Shown: one piece after another, positions 10,119-18,086 of the stretch
Layout of the letters: every line of letters starts with the position of its first letter
Numbering within the stretch: position 1 is the stretch's first letter
Source of the DNA: Lolliginicoccus suaedae
GTDB lineage: Bacteria; Actinomycetota; Actinomycetes; Mycobacteriales; Mycobacteriaceae
Direction of reading: 5' to 3'
Length of the DNA: 64,000 bases
Assembly (NCBI RefSeq): GCF_008312885.1
Contig: NZ_VSSO01000002.1
Span: 607,846 to 671,845 of the forward strand
Position numbers and translations under genes: made by a program
The notes under the pieces: generated by a model
Database searches by the model: none
Seen by the model: only the letters and a program-made list of their open reading frames with translations
Told to the model about the DNA's origin: nothing

Positions 10119-11048
10119 TCATGACGGGCGCCACGTTCCCCGCGGCGCGGGCAACCGGCGGGCACGCTCGATCGCTCGGCGCACCTGCTCGCCGAGTCGA
10201 GCTGGATCCGCGAGATCCGCCCACGTCCAGCGGACCACCGTCCAGCCTGCATCGCGAATCGCATCCTCGCGCAGCTTCTCACGGAACACCACGTCACCAG
10301 GATGATCGCCCGCCCGGAGGAGAGCACCGTACTTGATGCGCCCATCGAACTCGCCGACCACGCGTTCCTCGAGCAGGAAATCCCCACGACCGATCAGCGC
10401 GCCACCTTCATCGAACAGCAGTGGTTGCAGCACCGGAGGCGGCAGCCCCTCATCCTTGAGCACGAGCCGACTGCGTGATTCACCCACGCTCTCGCTGCGC
10501 CCGTCGATCAACCCGACCGCATCGCGAGCCCAATGGATGCCCTTGCGGCGCGGCAACCGATCCAGGCACTCGCGCACCTGAGCCATGCTCGCGAGCTTCT
10601 TGTGGATAGCAGCGTCACCCGTGACTATCCCGGCCTCGATGCCACTGGTGCGCGCTACATCGAGAACGGTGCGCGCGGGAGTAGTCACCGCGATGCCATG
10701 ACGGGAAGTGATATCCAGCGGGTCGAGCGCATCGATATGCAGGTGGCGAGATTGCTCGATGCGACCACCGCTGCTGCCCGCGCGCGTCACATGGACTCGC
10801 GACAAGGTGCTGCCCCACGTAGGAAGGCCCCACAGTGCCGCGGCCGAGGCATGGCTGATCACGGTTCCGCCGCCGCGCAGCGAACGATGCACATCCACCG
10901 CTCGGGCGACGTGCTGGTCCTCGACCGAGAGTGTTTCCCACGCTTCTCGCTCGACGAAGCAGTCGCGCCTCAGCCGCACGAGCCCCCGCGTGCCAGGGCC
11001 TCGTGGCGAGCGGATCAGCAGGTGCCGATGCGGGTGCGTATTCCTCAT
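10119..11048 (-). CDS. AbiEi-antitoxin-like / DUF559 endonuclease-fold protein
   Basis: 309 residues from the ATG at 11048. The N-terminal half (SHASAAALWGLPTWGS...VTTPARTVLDVAR) resembles the AbiEi-type antitoxin family of actinobacterial proteins. The C-terminal part has a DUF559/Vsr-like PD-(D/E)XK layout: RVVGEFDGRIKYG with acidic residues, then VFREKLREDAIRDAGWTVVRWTW. Such proteins are common accessory genes; no partner toxin is adjacent. The frame continues upstream through hairpin-repeat copy 2, but that extension is repeat DNA. The gene is bracketed by direct copies of repeat family 1, which suggests acquisition as a unit. No clear ribosome site. Confidence 0.65.
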   Translation of the reverse strand: MRNTHPHRHLLIRSPRGPGTRGLVRLRRDCFVEREAWETLSVEDQHVARAVDVHRSLRGGGTVISHASAAALWGLPTWGSTLSRVHVTRAGSSGGRIEQSRHLHIDALDPLDITSRHGIAVTTPARTVLDVARTSGIEAGIVTGDAAIHKKLASMAQVRECLDRLPRRKGIHWARDAVGLIDGRSESVGESRSRLVLKDEGLPPPVLQPLLFDEGGALIGRGDFLLEERVVGEFDGRIKYGALLRAGDHPGDVVFREKLREDAIRDAGWTVVRWTWADLADPARLGEQVRRAIERARRLPAPRGTWRPS

Positions 11049-11172
11049 GTGGGCATCATGCCGCTGGATCGCGCCACTGCGGCTGGAGCGTTCCTGACCT
11101 GTGGATAGCGCGGAATCTGTCCACAGGCGGCTGGGGCTTCGGCGGCGGTCGGCGCCACCGAGGCGCAGTCGG

Positions 11173-11247
11173 CCAAAAGCACTGGAAACGGCCAAACGCG
11201 ATAGAAATCGACCTGGGATCGAGGCAGTTTCTATCGCGTTTGCGGCG
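11173..11247. repeat. Intergenic hairpin repeat family 1, copy 2
   Basis: Same orientation as copy 1, arms CAAACGCGATAGAAA (11193-11207) and TTTCTATCGCGTTTG (11228-11242) with a 20-nt loop. It lies between the AbiEi/DUF559-like gene start and the BCCT gene end. With copy 1 it forms a direct repeat about 1.2 kb apart around the 10119-11048 gene. Confidence 0.9.
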
Positions 11248-11298
11248 CGGGGTGCGGGTGGCGGGGCCGGCACCGCCAGCCAGCCATCAGCCAGCCAG

Positions 11299-12879
11299 CT
11301 ACCGGGGGCTGGAGTGCATCTGCGGCACCCATTGCCGGGTGCGCAGCGCGGGCGGGGGAGTCACATCGTGGCGCAGCGCGCGCCAGAGGTTGTACATCAT
11401 CAGGAAGGCGATGATGAAGAACGGCAGGCCAACGACGATGATCACCTGTTGCAGCGCGTCGAGCCCGCTGCCGCCTGCGGAGGCGAGCAGTGTCCCGGCG
11501 ATGACTCCGGTGGTGATGGCCCAGAAGACGCGTTGGCGGGTGGGGCCGACCTCGTCCTCGCCGGTGCACAGCATGTCAGTGACGAGCGCCGCGGAGTCCA
11601 TGGAGGTGGTGAAGAAGATGACCACGATGAGGATGGCGAAGAGCGACATCACGGTGCCGAGCGGGTAGTGGGAGAGGAAGGCGAACAGTGCGCCGGGGAT
11701 GTCGCCTTGCTCGACGACTTCCTCGACGAGCCCGCCGCCACGATTGAACTCGATGTCGAAGGAGGCGAGGCCGAAGATGCCGAACCAGATGATGCTGAAG
11801 GTGGTGGGCAGGCCGAGGACGCCGAGGACGAACTGCCGGATGGTGCGGCCCTGGGAGATGCGGGCGACGAAGATGCCGACGAAGGGCGCCCAGGTGATGG
11901 TCCACGCCCAGTAGAAGACGGTCCAGCCGCCTTGCCAGCCGGTGTCGCCGAAGGTGTCGTTCCAGAACGCGAGCTCGACGACGGAGCTGAGGTACGAGCC
12001 GGCGGACTCAATGGTGCCGCGCATGAGGAAGAGGGTCGGTCCGAGCACGAGCACGAAGAGCAGCAGCCCGATGGCCATCACGATGTTGATGTTGGACAGC
12101 CACTTGATGCCCTTGTCGAGGCCCAGGGACACGGAGATCACCGCGATGGTGGTGATGATCGCGAGGATGATGAGCTGGGTGAAGGTGTTCGACGGCAGTC
12201 CGACGAGGCGGGCAAGTCCGCTGTTCACCTGGAGGGTGCCCAGGCCGATGGAGACGGAGACACCGAAGATGGTGCCGACGACGGCGAGGATGTCGATGGC
12301 GCGGCCGATGGGACCGTTGATCTTGTCGCCGAGCATGGGGTGGAAGATCGAGCTGACGCGCAGGGGCAGCTTCCGCTTGAACGCGAAGTAGGCGAACGCG
12401 AGCGCGGGCAGACAGAAGATCGCCCAGGTGTGCAGGGCGAAGTGATACATCGTGAAGGTCAGTGCCTCGCGGGCCGCCTCGGTGCTCTCCGGCTCGACGT
12501 CGCGCATCGGCGGGTTGGCGAAGTGGCTGATGGGCTCGGCGACGCCCCAGAACATGAGGATGGTGCCGATTCCGGCGGCGAAGAGCATCGCGAACCACAC
12601 GGGCGTGGGGTACCGGGGCTGCTCGTCGTCATCGCCGAGCCGCACGGAGCCGAAATGGCTCAGGGCCATCCAGAGGAGGAAGACCACGAACGAGGTCACT
12701 CCGAAGATGTAGAACCAGCCGAGGCTGGTGAGGATCCAGTCGGAGCCGGCGGCGAAGAAGCTCTCCACCGGCCCCGGGAAGGCGATCGTCGCCGTGACGA
12801 ACATGGCGAGGATCGCTGCGGACAGGAAGAAGATGACGGGGTTCGTGCGCAGCCCCAGCCTGTCGTGTAGTCGATGCAT
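11299..12879 (-). CDS. BCCT-family transporter (betaine/choline/carnitine type)
   Basis: 526 residues with about 12 membrane helices. Family signatures are clear: the aromatic stretch FYWAWTITWAPFVG followed by IFVARISQGRTIR (about 320-350), typical of Na+- or H+-coupled uptake of compatible solutes or quaternary amines. The ATG at 12879 is preferred over an in-frame start ten residues upstream because it lies exactly 7 nt after TAGGGT. The long C-terminal regulatory tail of osmosensing BetP is absent, so the last ~30 residues are unlikely to be an osmosensor. Substrate not determined. Confidence 0.92.
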   Translation of the reverse strand: MHRLHDRLGLRTNPVIFFLSAAILAMFVTATIAFPGPVESFFAAGSDWILTSLGWFYIFGVTSFVVFLLWMALSHFGSVRLGDDDEQPRYPTPVWFAMLFAAGIGTILMFWGVAEPISHFANPPMRDVEPESTEAAREALTFTMYHFALHTWAIFCLPALAFAYFAFKRKLPLRVSSIFHPMLGDKINGPIGRAIDILAVVGTIFGVSVSIGLGTLQVNSGLARLVGLPSNTFTQLIILAIITTIAVISVSLGLDKGIKWLSNINIVMAIGLLLFVLVLGPTLFLMRGTIESAGSYLSSVVELAFWNDTFGDTGWQGGWTVFYWAWTITWAPFVGIFVARISQGRTIRQFVLGVLGLPTTFSIIWFGIFGLASFDIEFNRGGGLVEEVVEQGDIPGALFAFLSHYPLGTVMSLFAILIVVIFFTTSMDSAALVTDMLCTGEDEVGPTRQRVFWAITTGVIAGTLLASAGGSGLDALQQVIIVVGLPFFIIAFLMMYNLWRALRHDVTPPPALRTRQWVPQMHSSPR

Positions 12880-12892
12880 GCGCGCAACCCTA
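12880..12892 (-). promoter_or_regulatory. -10 element for a leaderless BCCT transcript
   Basis: TAGGGT on the minus strand (12892-12887) is separated by seven bases from the ATG at 12879; no Shine-Dalgarno is present. Confidence 0.6.
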
Positions 12893-12978
12893 GATATGTG
12901 TCGCGGCAATGACTATGGGGCAGCACACGATCCAGGGTTTGTTCACACGCCCGTGATGGGGGGCGTGGCGCGCGTCAC

Positions 12979-13209
12979 TCAGCCCGGGGGCGGATTGTCC
13001 TTGCTCGTCCCATTGGGGGCAATGATGAGGATCAGCCCGACGAGGATGGCGATGCTGATCAGCAGCCAGGGGATCAGGGCGAGCGGTCCGGCGCCGGATG
13101 TCGGATCGATCATCGCCCAGACGGCGAGGCCTATCACGGTGACGCCAGCCAGCAGGAGCGCGGGCGAGAACCGGGCGCGGCGGGGGGTGCGGGTCTGGTG
13201 CTCATTCAT
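12979..13209 (-). CDS. Small two-helix membrane protein
   Basis: 76 residues with two hydrophobic helices (about 16-34 and 43-63) and a basic N-terminus. Its ATG overlaps the end of the PspC/LiaF-like gene by 8 nt, so it is translationally coupled to it. It is probably an accessory of the same envelope-stress module. I recognise no named family. Confidence 0.7.
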   Translation of the reverse strand: MNEHQTRTPRRARFSPALLLAGVTVIGLAVWAMIDPTSGAGPLALIPWLLISIAILVGLILIIAPNGTSKDNPPPG

Positions 13210-14539
13210 GGCGGACCTCGATGCTTCCGGCGAGAACTGATGCTTCGACAGTAAGGACGGGGGAGTCGTCGGGGGCGCCGTCGCGGGAGAGACCCGGCGG
13301 CGGGCAGGCGAGCTCGCCCATGCGGACCGAGCAGGTCACCCGGCTGGCGGTATCGGGCGGCAGCAGCACGATGAGCTCCCCGAGCATCAAGCTGGCCCGC
13401 ACGGTGGCATCCTGCTCGAGCTCGACCTGGCGCAGGTCCACGATCAGCTCGCCGGCGCCGAGGCGATACTCGGTCACCGGATCCGCGAGGGCGGTGACCT
13501 CATGGTTGCGCTCGCCCGCGCCATCCTGGAATCGGCTCCAGTCGACGGGCCCGAGCAGCGTGGCGAGGATGACGAACACCGAGAGCGGTGCCGCGACGAT
13601 GAGCAAGCCATGCCCGGTGCCGCGCAGCGATCCGGCGACCAGGCCGAGGCCGACGATGGCGAGCGCGATGGCACCGATGCGGCCGGGGGTGAGCCAGTCC
13701 GCGCCGGTTCCCAGCGAGATGGCGGTGAGGATGCCTGCCACGATGATCGCGAGGCCCAGGGTGAATGGTGCGATGCGGGAACGCGGGCGGGGTACAACCG
13801 GTGCGGCGGCGCTGCTGGGCTCGGGCAGGTCCCAGGCGAACGGTGCGACGCCGAGCGGATCCCAGGAGGGTGGTTCGGTGCGCTCCGCGGCCGCGGCTGT
13901 TGCAGCAGAGGGGTCAGTCGGCTGGTAGGGGACGTGCGGGCCTGGAGAGGGAGCGACGGGCATCCCGCTCGGGCCGGGAGCCTGGGCCGGGGGCATCCAG
14001 GGAGCAGCTGTCCCGGTGGCCGACGGTGGCGGGAACATGCCCGGCGCCGGGGGCATTGCAGGAGAACCGGGGCCGCCGACGGTTGGCCGGATCGCGGAGA
14101 CCGGCAGCGGCGGAGCAACGGGAGTGCGCTGGTAGAGCATCCACCAGCCCAGCAGCATCAGCGCCAGGCTCACCATGCCCGAGCCGCTCATCGCGATCCC
14201 GATGGGGGTGAAGACGCTGACCGCGATCGCGAGCGCGACCACCAGCATCAGCGAGCTGCTGGATGACTGCGACGAGCGGCCACGCCCGAGCAGCGACTCG
14301 CCGCCCGAGACGTCATCATTGTCCTTCGGGAACAACAGCCATGCCAGCAGGTACAGCACGATGCCAGTGCCACTGAAGAATGCCGACACCACGAACGCGA
14401 CGCGGACCAGCGCGGGGTCCACCTGGTAGCGGTGCGCCGTGCCCGCGCACACGCCACCGATCTTGCCCTCGGCGGAGAGCCGGGCAGGGCGGGTCCGCCA
14501 CAGGTCATGCAGCTGATCGCCGAAAGTTGTCGTTGCCAT
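13202..14539 (-). CDS. PspC-domain / LiaF-like envelope-stress protein
   Basis: 445 residues. An N-terminal PspC domain (about 15-70: ARLSAEGKIGGVCAGTAHRY... then FLL-rich helix ending LLFPKDNDD) is followed by two membrane helices and a long Pro/Ala-rich linker (about 140-245). A further helical cluster (about 255-325) precedes a soluble C-terminal beta domain (about 340-445) like the C-terminal domain of LiaF. It is divergent from a PspC-histidine kinase and response regulator, so the set looks like a LiaFSR-type system in which this protein probably restrains the kinase. ATG at 14539 chosen because the PspC domain starts right after it; no clear ribosome site. Confidence 0.8.
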   Translation of the reverse strand: MATTTFGDQLHDLWRTRPARLSAEGKIGGVCAGTAHRYQVDPALVRVAFVVSAFFSGTGIVLYLLAWLLFPKDNDDVSGGESLLGRGRSSQSSSSSLMLVVALAIAVSVFTPIGIAMSGSGMVSLALMLLGWWMLYQRTPVAPPLPVSAIRPTVGGPGSPAMPPAPGMFPPPSATGTAAPWMPPAQAPGPSGMPVAPSPGPHVPYQPTDPSAATAAAAERTEPPSWDPLGVAPFAWDLPEPSSAAAPVVPRPRSRIAPFTLGLAIIVAGILTAISLGTGADWLTPGRIGAIALAIVGLGLVAGSLRGTGHGLLIVAAPLSVFVILATLLGPVDWSRFQDGAGERNHEVTALADPVTEYRLGAGELIVDLRQVELEQDATVRASLMLGELIVLLPPDTASRVTCSVRMGELACPPPGLSRDGAPDDSPVLTVEASVLAGSIEVRHE

Positions 14540-14573
14540 GGAATTATCATCGGCCCGGGGGAGCCTCCCGCGC

Positions 14574-14592
14574 ATCAGGGGATGCCCCTGAT
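14574..14592. promoter_or_regulatory. Palindrome ATCAGGGG-N3-CCCCTGAT between lia-like genes
   Basis: Perfect 8-bp inverted repeat in the 129-bp divergent region between the LiaF-like and kinase genes. A half-copy (CCCTGAT) recurs at 14628-14634. It is a candidate binding site for the response regulator encoded at 15952. Confidence 0.5.
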
Positions 14593-14612
14593 CTTTTGCC
14601 CCCGTTCCCCGG

Positions 14613-14626
14613 TATCCCCGGGGATA
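14613..14626. promoter_or_regulatory. Perfect palindrome TATCCCCGGGGATA
   Basis: 14-bp perfect palindrome 21 bp from the ATCAGGGG site and about 43 bp upstream of the kinase start. The pairing of two palindromes in one divergent promoter region suggests regulator binding, but the regulator is inferred only from position. Confidence 0.45.
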
Positions 14627-14668
14627 TCCCTGATGTGCGACGCGGCCGATCCGTGCCAGGATCGGGGT

Positions 14669-15955
14669 GTGCCCCTCATGCTCCAGCCCGGCCCCACCAC
14701 GCCCGTCCTCTACCGGCGTGGGCGGGGACGTGTCATCGGTGGGGTAGCGGGCGGGCTCGCGGACCACCTGGGCGTCGATGAGCAGAAGGTGCGCATCGCG
14801 TTCGTCCTCACCAGTGCCGCGGCCGGGATCGGTGTCATGTTCTACGGCCTGCTGTGGATCGTCACCCGGCCCGGCGGCCCTGATGTCGACATGCCCAGGG
14901 CCCAGCGGCGCCGCGCGCTCGGCCTCGCCACCATCGGTGGGGCGCTCGCGCTGCTGTTCGGCATGCTCTCCAGCGGCCCCCTCGGGTCAGTGCTGGTGCC
15001 GATCCTCGTGGCCATCGCGGGTGCCGGGCTGGTGTGGCGCGAGCTCGATACCACGGCGCCTCGATCCCCGCGTCGCCTTTCCGCCACCACCTGGGCCCGG
15101 GTGGTCGGTGGTATCAGCCTCGTCGTGCTCGGCCTTGCCGTCATCTGGATCGGCCAGGTCGATCTGGGCGCGCTGCGCTCATCCCTGATGGCCGTCGTGG
15201 TGACGCTGGTGGGCGTGGCACTGCTGACCGTGCCGCTCTGGGTGCGGCTGTGGCATGAGCTCAACGAGGAGCGCGCCGCCCGCATCCGCACCGAGGAGCG
15301 TGACGAGATCGCCTCCCACCTGCATGATTCAGTGCTGCAGACCCTCGCGCTGATCCAGAAGCAGGCGCACAGCCCGCAGGAGGTGCAGCGCCTCGCGCGC
15401 AGCCAGGAGCGGGAGCTGCGCCGCTGGCTGTTCCATGCGGAGGAGGCCAGCCATGACAGTCTCGCCGCCGCGCTGAAATACCTTGCCGGCAATGTCGAGG
15501 ACCACTACGGCATTACTATCGAGACCGTCACCGTCGGGGATGTTCCGCTGCGGGATTCCCCGGTCTACGGCGCCCTGCTCGGCGCGGCCAGGGAAGCGCT
15601 GGTCAATGCCGCCAAGCATTCGGGGGAGAGTGCGGTGGATGTGTATGCCGAGGTCGAGGAGGAGCGCGTGAGTGTCTTCGTCCGTGATCGTGGCACGGGA
15701 TTCGACCCCGGCGCGGTGCCTGCGGACCGGCAGGGGCTCGCCCGCTCCATCCAGCAACGCATCGAGCGCAAGGGCGGCACCGTGGAGATCCGCACCCGCC
15801 CCGGCCGGGGCACCGAGGTCCGGCTGTTCGTTCCCCGCGAGGACACCACCGGCACTGATGACCTCGCCGTTGGCGATGGCGCCGGCGCCGGGTCACAATC
15901 AGTTCCCGGCAGCAATCCGGGCAACAGCGGGCAGGACAAGGAGAAGCAACCATGA
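14669..15955 (+). CDS. PspC-domain sensor histidine kinase (LiaS/MacS-like)
   Basis: 428 residues. An N-terminal PspC domain (about 12-68, RRGRGRVIGGVAGGLADHLG) is followed by four to five hydrophobic segments to about residue 192. The HisKA_3 dimerisation helix carries phospho-acceptor His in SHLHDSVLQTL (about 219). A HATPase domain follows with N-box EALVNAAKHS and G-boxes DRGTGFD and GRGTEVRL. Its stop overlaps the response regulator start (ATGA). The GTG at 14669 has CAGGAT six bases upstream, so a leaderless start is possible; an ATG at 14678 is in frame. Expected to sense envelope stress together with the divergent LiaF-like protein. Confidence 0.88.
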   Translation: MPLMLQPGPTTPVLYRRGRGRVIGGVAGGLADHLGVDEQKVRIAFVLTSAAAGIGVMFYGLLWIVTRPGGPDVDMPRAQRRRALGLATIGGALALLFGMLSSGPLGSVLVPILVAIAGAGLVWRELDTTAPRSPRRLSATTWARVVGGISLVVLGLAVIWIGQVDLGALRSSLMAVVVTLVGVALLTVPLWVRLWHELNEERAARIRTEERDEIASHLHDSVLQTLALIQKQAHSPQEVQRLARSQERELRRWLFHAEEASHDSLAAALKYLAGNVEDHYGITIETVTVGDVPLRDSPVYGALLGAAREALVNAAKHSGESAVDVYAEVEEERVSVFVRDRGTGFDPGAVPADRQGLARSIQQRIERKGGTVEIRTRPGRGTEVRLFVPREDTTGTDDLAVGDGAGAGSQSVPGSNPGNSGQDKEKQP

Positions 15956-16596
15956 CGATGCGGGTATTCCTCGTCGATGACCATGCCGTGTTCCGCTCCG
16001 GGGTGCGCGCCGAGCTCGCGACCCAGCCGGACATCGAGATCGTCGGTGAGGCCGGCACCGTGGCCGATGCCATCCGTGGCATCAACTCCACCCGCCCCGA
16101 CGTCGTGCTGCTCGATGTGCACATGCCCGACGGCGGTGGCATCACCGTGCTGCGCGATATCGACGATGGGCCGGTGTGCCTTGCCCTGAGCGTCTCCGAT
16201 GCGGCCGAGGATGTCATCGCGGTCATCCGTGCCGGTGCGCGCGGCTATGTCACCAAGACCATCTCCGGCAGCGAGCTCGCCGATGCCGCGCGCCGGGTCG
16301 CGGGCGGCGATGCGGTGTTCAGCCCCCGGCTCGCCGGATTCGTGCTCGACTCGTTCACCGGGCGCTCGCCCCTGCCGGAGCCGCCGCTGGACCCCGAGCT
16401 GGACTCGCTCACCCCGCGCGAGCTCGAGGTGCTGCGCCTGCTCGCCCGCGGCTACACCTACCGCGAGATCGCCGAGGAACTGTTCATCTCTATCAAGACC
16501 GTCGAGACGCACGCCTCCAACGTGCTGCGCAAGACACAGCAATCCAACCGCAACGCCCTGACCCGCTGGGCGCACCGCCGGCACATCGTCGGCTAG
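15952..16596 (+). CDS. NarL/LuxR-family response regulator (LiaR-like)
   Basis: 214 residues. Receiver domain with acidic pair DD (9-10), phosphorylated Asp in VVLLDVHMPDGG (about 55), and Lys in GYVTKTI. The C-terminal LuxR helix-turn-helix is LTPRELEVLRLLARGYTYREIAEELFIS in overall pattern (about 154-181) followed by IKTVETHASNVLRK. It is coupled to the PspC kinase by a 4-nt overlap. Likely targets include its own divergent promoter region (palindromes at 14574 and 14613). Confidence 0.93.
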   Translation: MTMRVFLVDDHAVFRSGVRAELATQPDIEIVGEAGTVADAIRGINSTRPDVVLLDVHMPDGGGITVLRDIDDGPVCLALSVSDAAEDVIAVIRAGARGYVTKTISGSELADAARRVAGGDAVFSPRLAGFVLDSFTGRSPLPEPPLDPELDSLTPRELEVLRLLARGYTYREIAEELFISIKTVETHASNVLRKTQQSNRNALTRWAHRRHIVG

Positions 16597-16622
16597 CGGC
16601 GCGCCCGGGCGGGGGCCGCTAG
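16593..16622. terminator. Bidirectional hairpin containing both stop codons
   Basis: CTAGCGGC (16593-16600) pairs with GCCGCTAG (16615-16622). The left arm contains the TAG of the response regulator and the right arm the TAG of the convergent kinase-like gene. The loop is GC-rich; no T-tract. Confidence 0.5.
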
Positions 16623-17836
16623 ATCTGGCTGACGATGATCCCCACGATCACCGAAGCGCCGAACCCGAGGCTGAGCAGCATCAGCGCGACGATCAGCGAC
16701 AGCTTGCGGGTGCTCATCAGGTCCGCGAGCTCGTTCTCGTCATACTCCTGGTACTCGACGATCTCGGGCTCGGGGATGAACGGACGGGGCTTGAACCGCG
16801 GCTCGCCGATGGGGGAACCGGTGCTGCCCGACCAGAGCGGCGCCGACTGGGGAGCGCGCCGCGCCGCGACAACGCTGGAGGAGCTTCCGGCGGCAGGGCT
16901 GGAGAGGCTGCGCCGCTGCCACGGCGGGATCTCGCCCGGGGCCACCTGCAGGGGGGCGGTCAGCACGAAGCGCGTGTTGTTGTCGTCCCCGGCCGCGATC
17001 TGGGCCAGCGCGTCGCGAGCCTCGCTCATGGTGGGCCGGTGCGCGGCATCGGGGTCGAGCATGCGGCGCACCACGGCTGCTGCCGCGCCATCGCGGCGCG
17101 GGGGACGGATGGTGCCGCTGACAGCATGGTTGAGCTGCCCCACGGGATCATTGTCGGGGCCGAACGGGGAGCAGCCCTCGAGCGTGGCGTACAAGGTAGC
17201 GCCGAGCGAGAACACGTCGGAGGCGGGCGAGGCATCCTCGCCGCGGGCCACCTCGGGAGCGAGGTAGCCGGGGGTGCCAATGACGTTGAGGTGCCCGAAC
17301 CCGGCATCAGCGGGGTGGGCGAGGCCGAACCCGGCGAGCTTGACCCGACCCGGCTGGCGGCCATTGGTGATCAGCACATTGCCCGGATGGACATCGCGAT
17401 GCAGCAACCCGGCGCGGTGCGCGGTCGCGAGCGCGTCCGCGAGCTGCGCGCCGAGCTGGGCCACCATCAAGGAAGTGAGCCGCGTGCTCAGCTCGAGCGC
17501 CTGCGTCAGGCCGATGGACGGGATGTGCTCCATCACCATCCACGGCTCGTCCCTATCGAGCGCCACGTCATACAGGGTGACGATGCTGGCATGGGAGAGC
17601 CGGGCCGCTGCGCTGCCGTCGCGGAGCGCGCGCTGGCGGGCAGCCGCGATCATCTGGGGTGGCAGGCCGGGGATGCTCACGGCTGGCTTGAGAACCACGT
17701 CGCGGTCAAGGAGCTGATCCTTGGCGAGCCACGGCGAGGAGAGGCTGGAGCCGCCCAGCCTGGAACGGAGGCGGTAGCGACCAGCTATGAGGGAGCCGGA
17801 CCCAGCGCCGCGTCGAGCTTGTTCCAGGTTCGTCAT
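16619..17836 (-). CDS. Membrane-anchored Ser/Thr kinase-fold protein, probable pseudokinase
   Basis: 405 residues. Kinase fold (about 20-270): Lys of the VAIK motif in DVVLKPAV (K50), catalytic-loop HRDVHPGN (146-153), APE (193-195) and SDVFSLG (D207). The glycine loop is degenerate (LGGSSLSS), the HRDxK lysine is His, and DFG reads GFG (G169 replaces the Mg-binding Asp). A Pro/Arg-rich linker leads to one C-terminal membrane helix (about 378-405); there is no PASTA domain. The ATG at 17836 lies 7 nt after TACCTT, so probably leaderless. Missing key residues suggest an ATP-binding scaffold rather than an active kinase; weak activity cannot be excluded. It is divergent from the SOS gene imuA'. 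Confidence 0.82.
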   Translation of the reverse strand: MTNLEQARRGAGSGSLIAGRYRLRSRLGGSSLSSPWLAKDQLLDRDVVLKPAVSIPGLPPQMIAAARQRALRDGSAAARLSHASIVTLYDVALDRDEPWMVMEHIPSIGLTQALELSTRLTSLMVAQLGAQLADALATAHRAGLLHRDVHPGNVLITNGRQPGRVKLAGFGLAHPADAGFGHLNVIGTPGYLAPEVARGEDASPASDVFSLGATLYATLEGCSPFGPDNDPVGQLNHAVSGTIRPPRRDGAAAAVVRRMLDPDAAHRPTMSEARDALAQIAAGDDNNTRFVLTAPLQVAPGEIPPWQRRSLSSPAAGSSSSVVAARRAPQSAPLWSGSTGSPIGEPRFKPRPFIPEPEIVEYQEYDENELADLMSTRKLSLIVALMLLSLGFGASVIVGIIVSQI

Positions 17837-17849
17837 TCCCCCGAAGGTA
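17837..17849 (-). promoter_or_regulatory. -10 element of the kinase-like gene
   Basis: TACCTT (minus strand, 17849-17844) and a 7-nt spacer precede the ATG at 17836. The GGGGGA just before the ATG is too close to act as a normal ribosome site. Confidence 0.55.
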
Positions 17850-17960
17850 GTGGCGCCAAGGCGTTCTGCGAAGACCCTGGGCCAAACCGTGACCAAGATA
17901 GTGCCGGCCCGTGACGGTGCCGGGGGCCCGGAGGCATCTGGTAGGCTCGCGCGATAGTAA

Positions 17961-17976
17961 TCGAACATGTGTTCGA
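17961..17976. promoter_or_regulatory. LexA-binding SOS box upstream of imuA'
   Basis: TCGAACATGTGTTCGA is a perfect match to the mycobacterial SOS consensus TCGAACN4GTTCGA. It lies 111 bp upstream of the imuA' ATG and just downstream of a -10-like GATAGT (17953-17958), so bound LexA would cover the start of transcription. Confidence 0.92.
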
Positions 17977-18086
17977 TGCGGTACGTGCTTGATGCGGTTG
18001 CGCCTTCCCCGCTGCGACTGGCAACCCGTGTCGCATGGTCCTGTGCCGTGTGGTTCGTGTTGCCGAGATCCGGATGGAGGGAAGCC

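Noticed and set aside
11098-11127. CCTGTGGA...TCCACAGG inverted repeat resembling DnaA boxes
   Set aside because: Only near-matches to TTATCCACA, a single pair, and no dnaA/dnaN or AT-rich unwinding region nearby, so not a replication origin. It could be a weak operator but has no further support.
11101-12870. A 589-codon plus-strand open frame
   Set aside because: It is antisense to the BCCT transporter, highly acidic and low in complexity, as expected for a mirror frame of a high-GC membrane protein gene.
17967-18086. Longer imuA' start at 17967
   Set aside because: That ATG lies within the LexA operator, and a strong GGAGGGA precedes the ATG at 18087.
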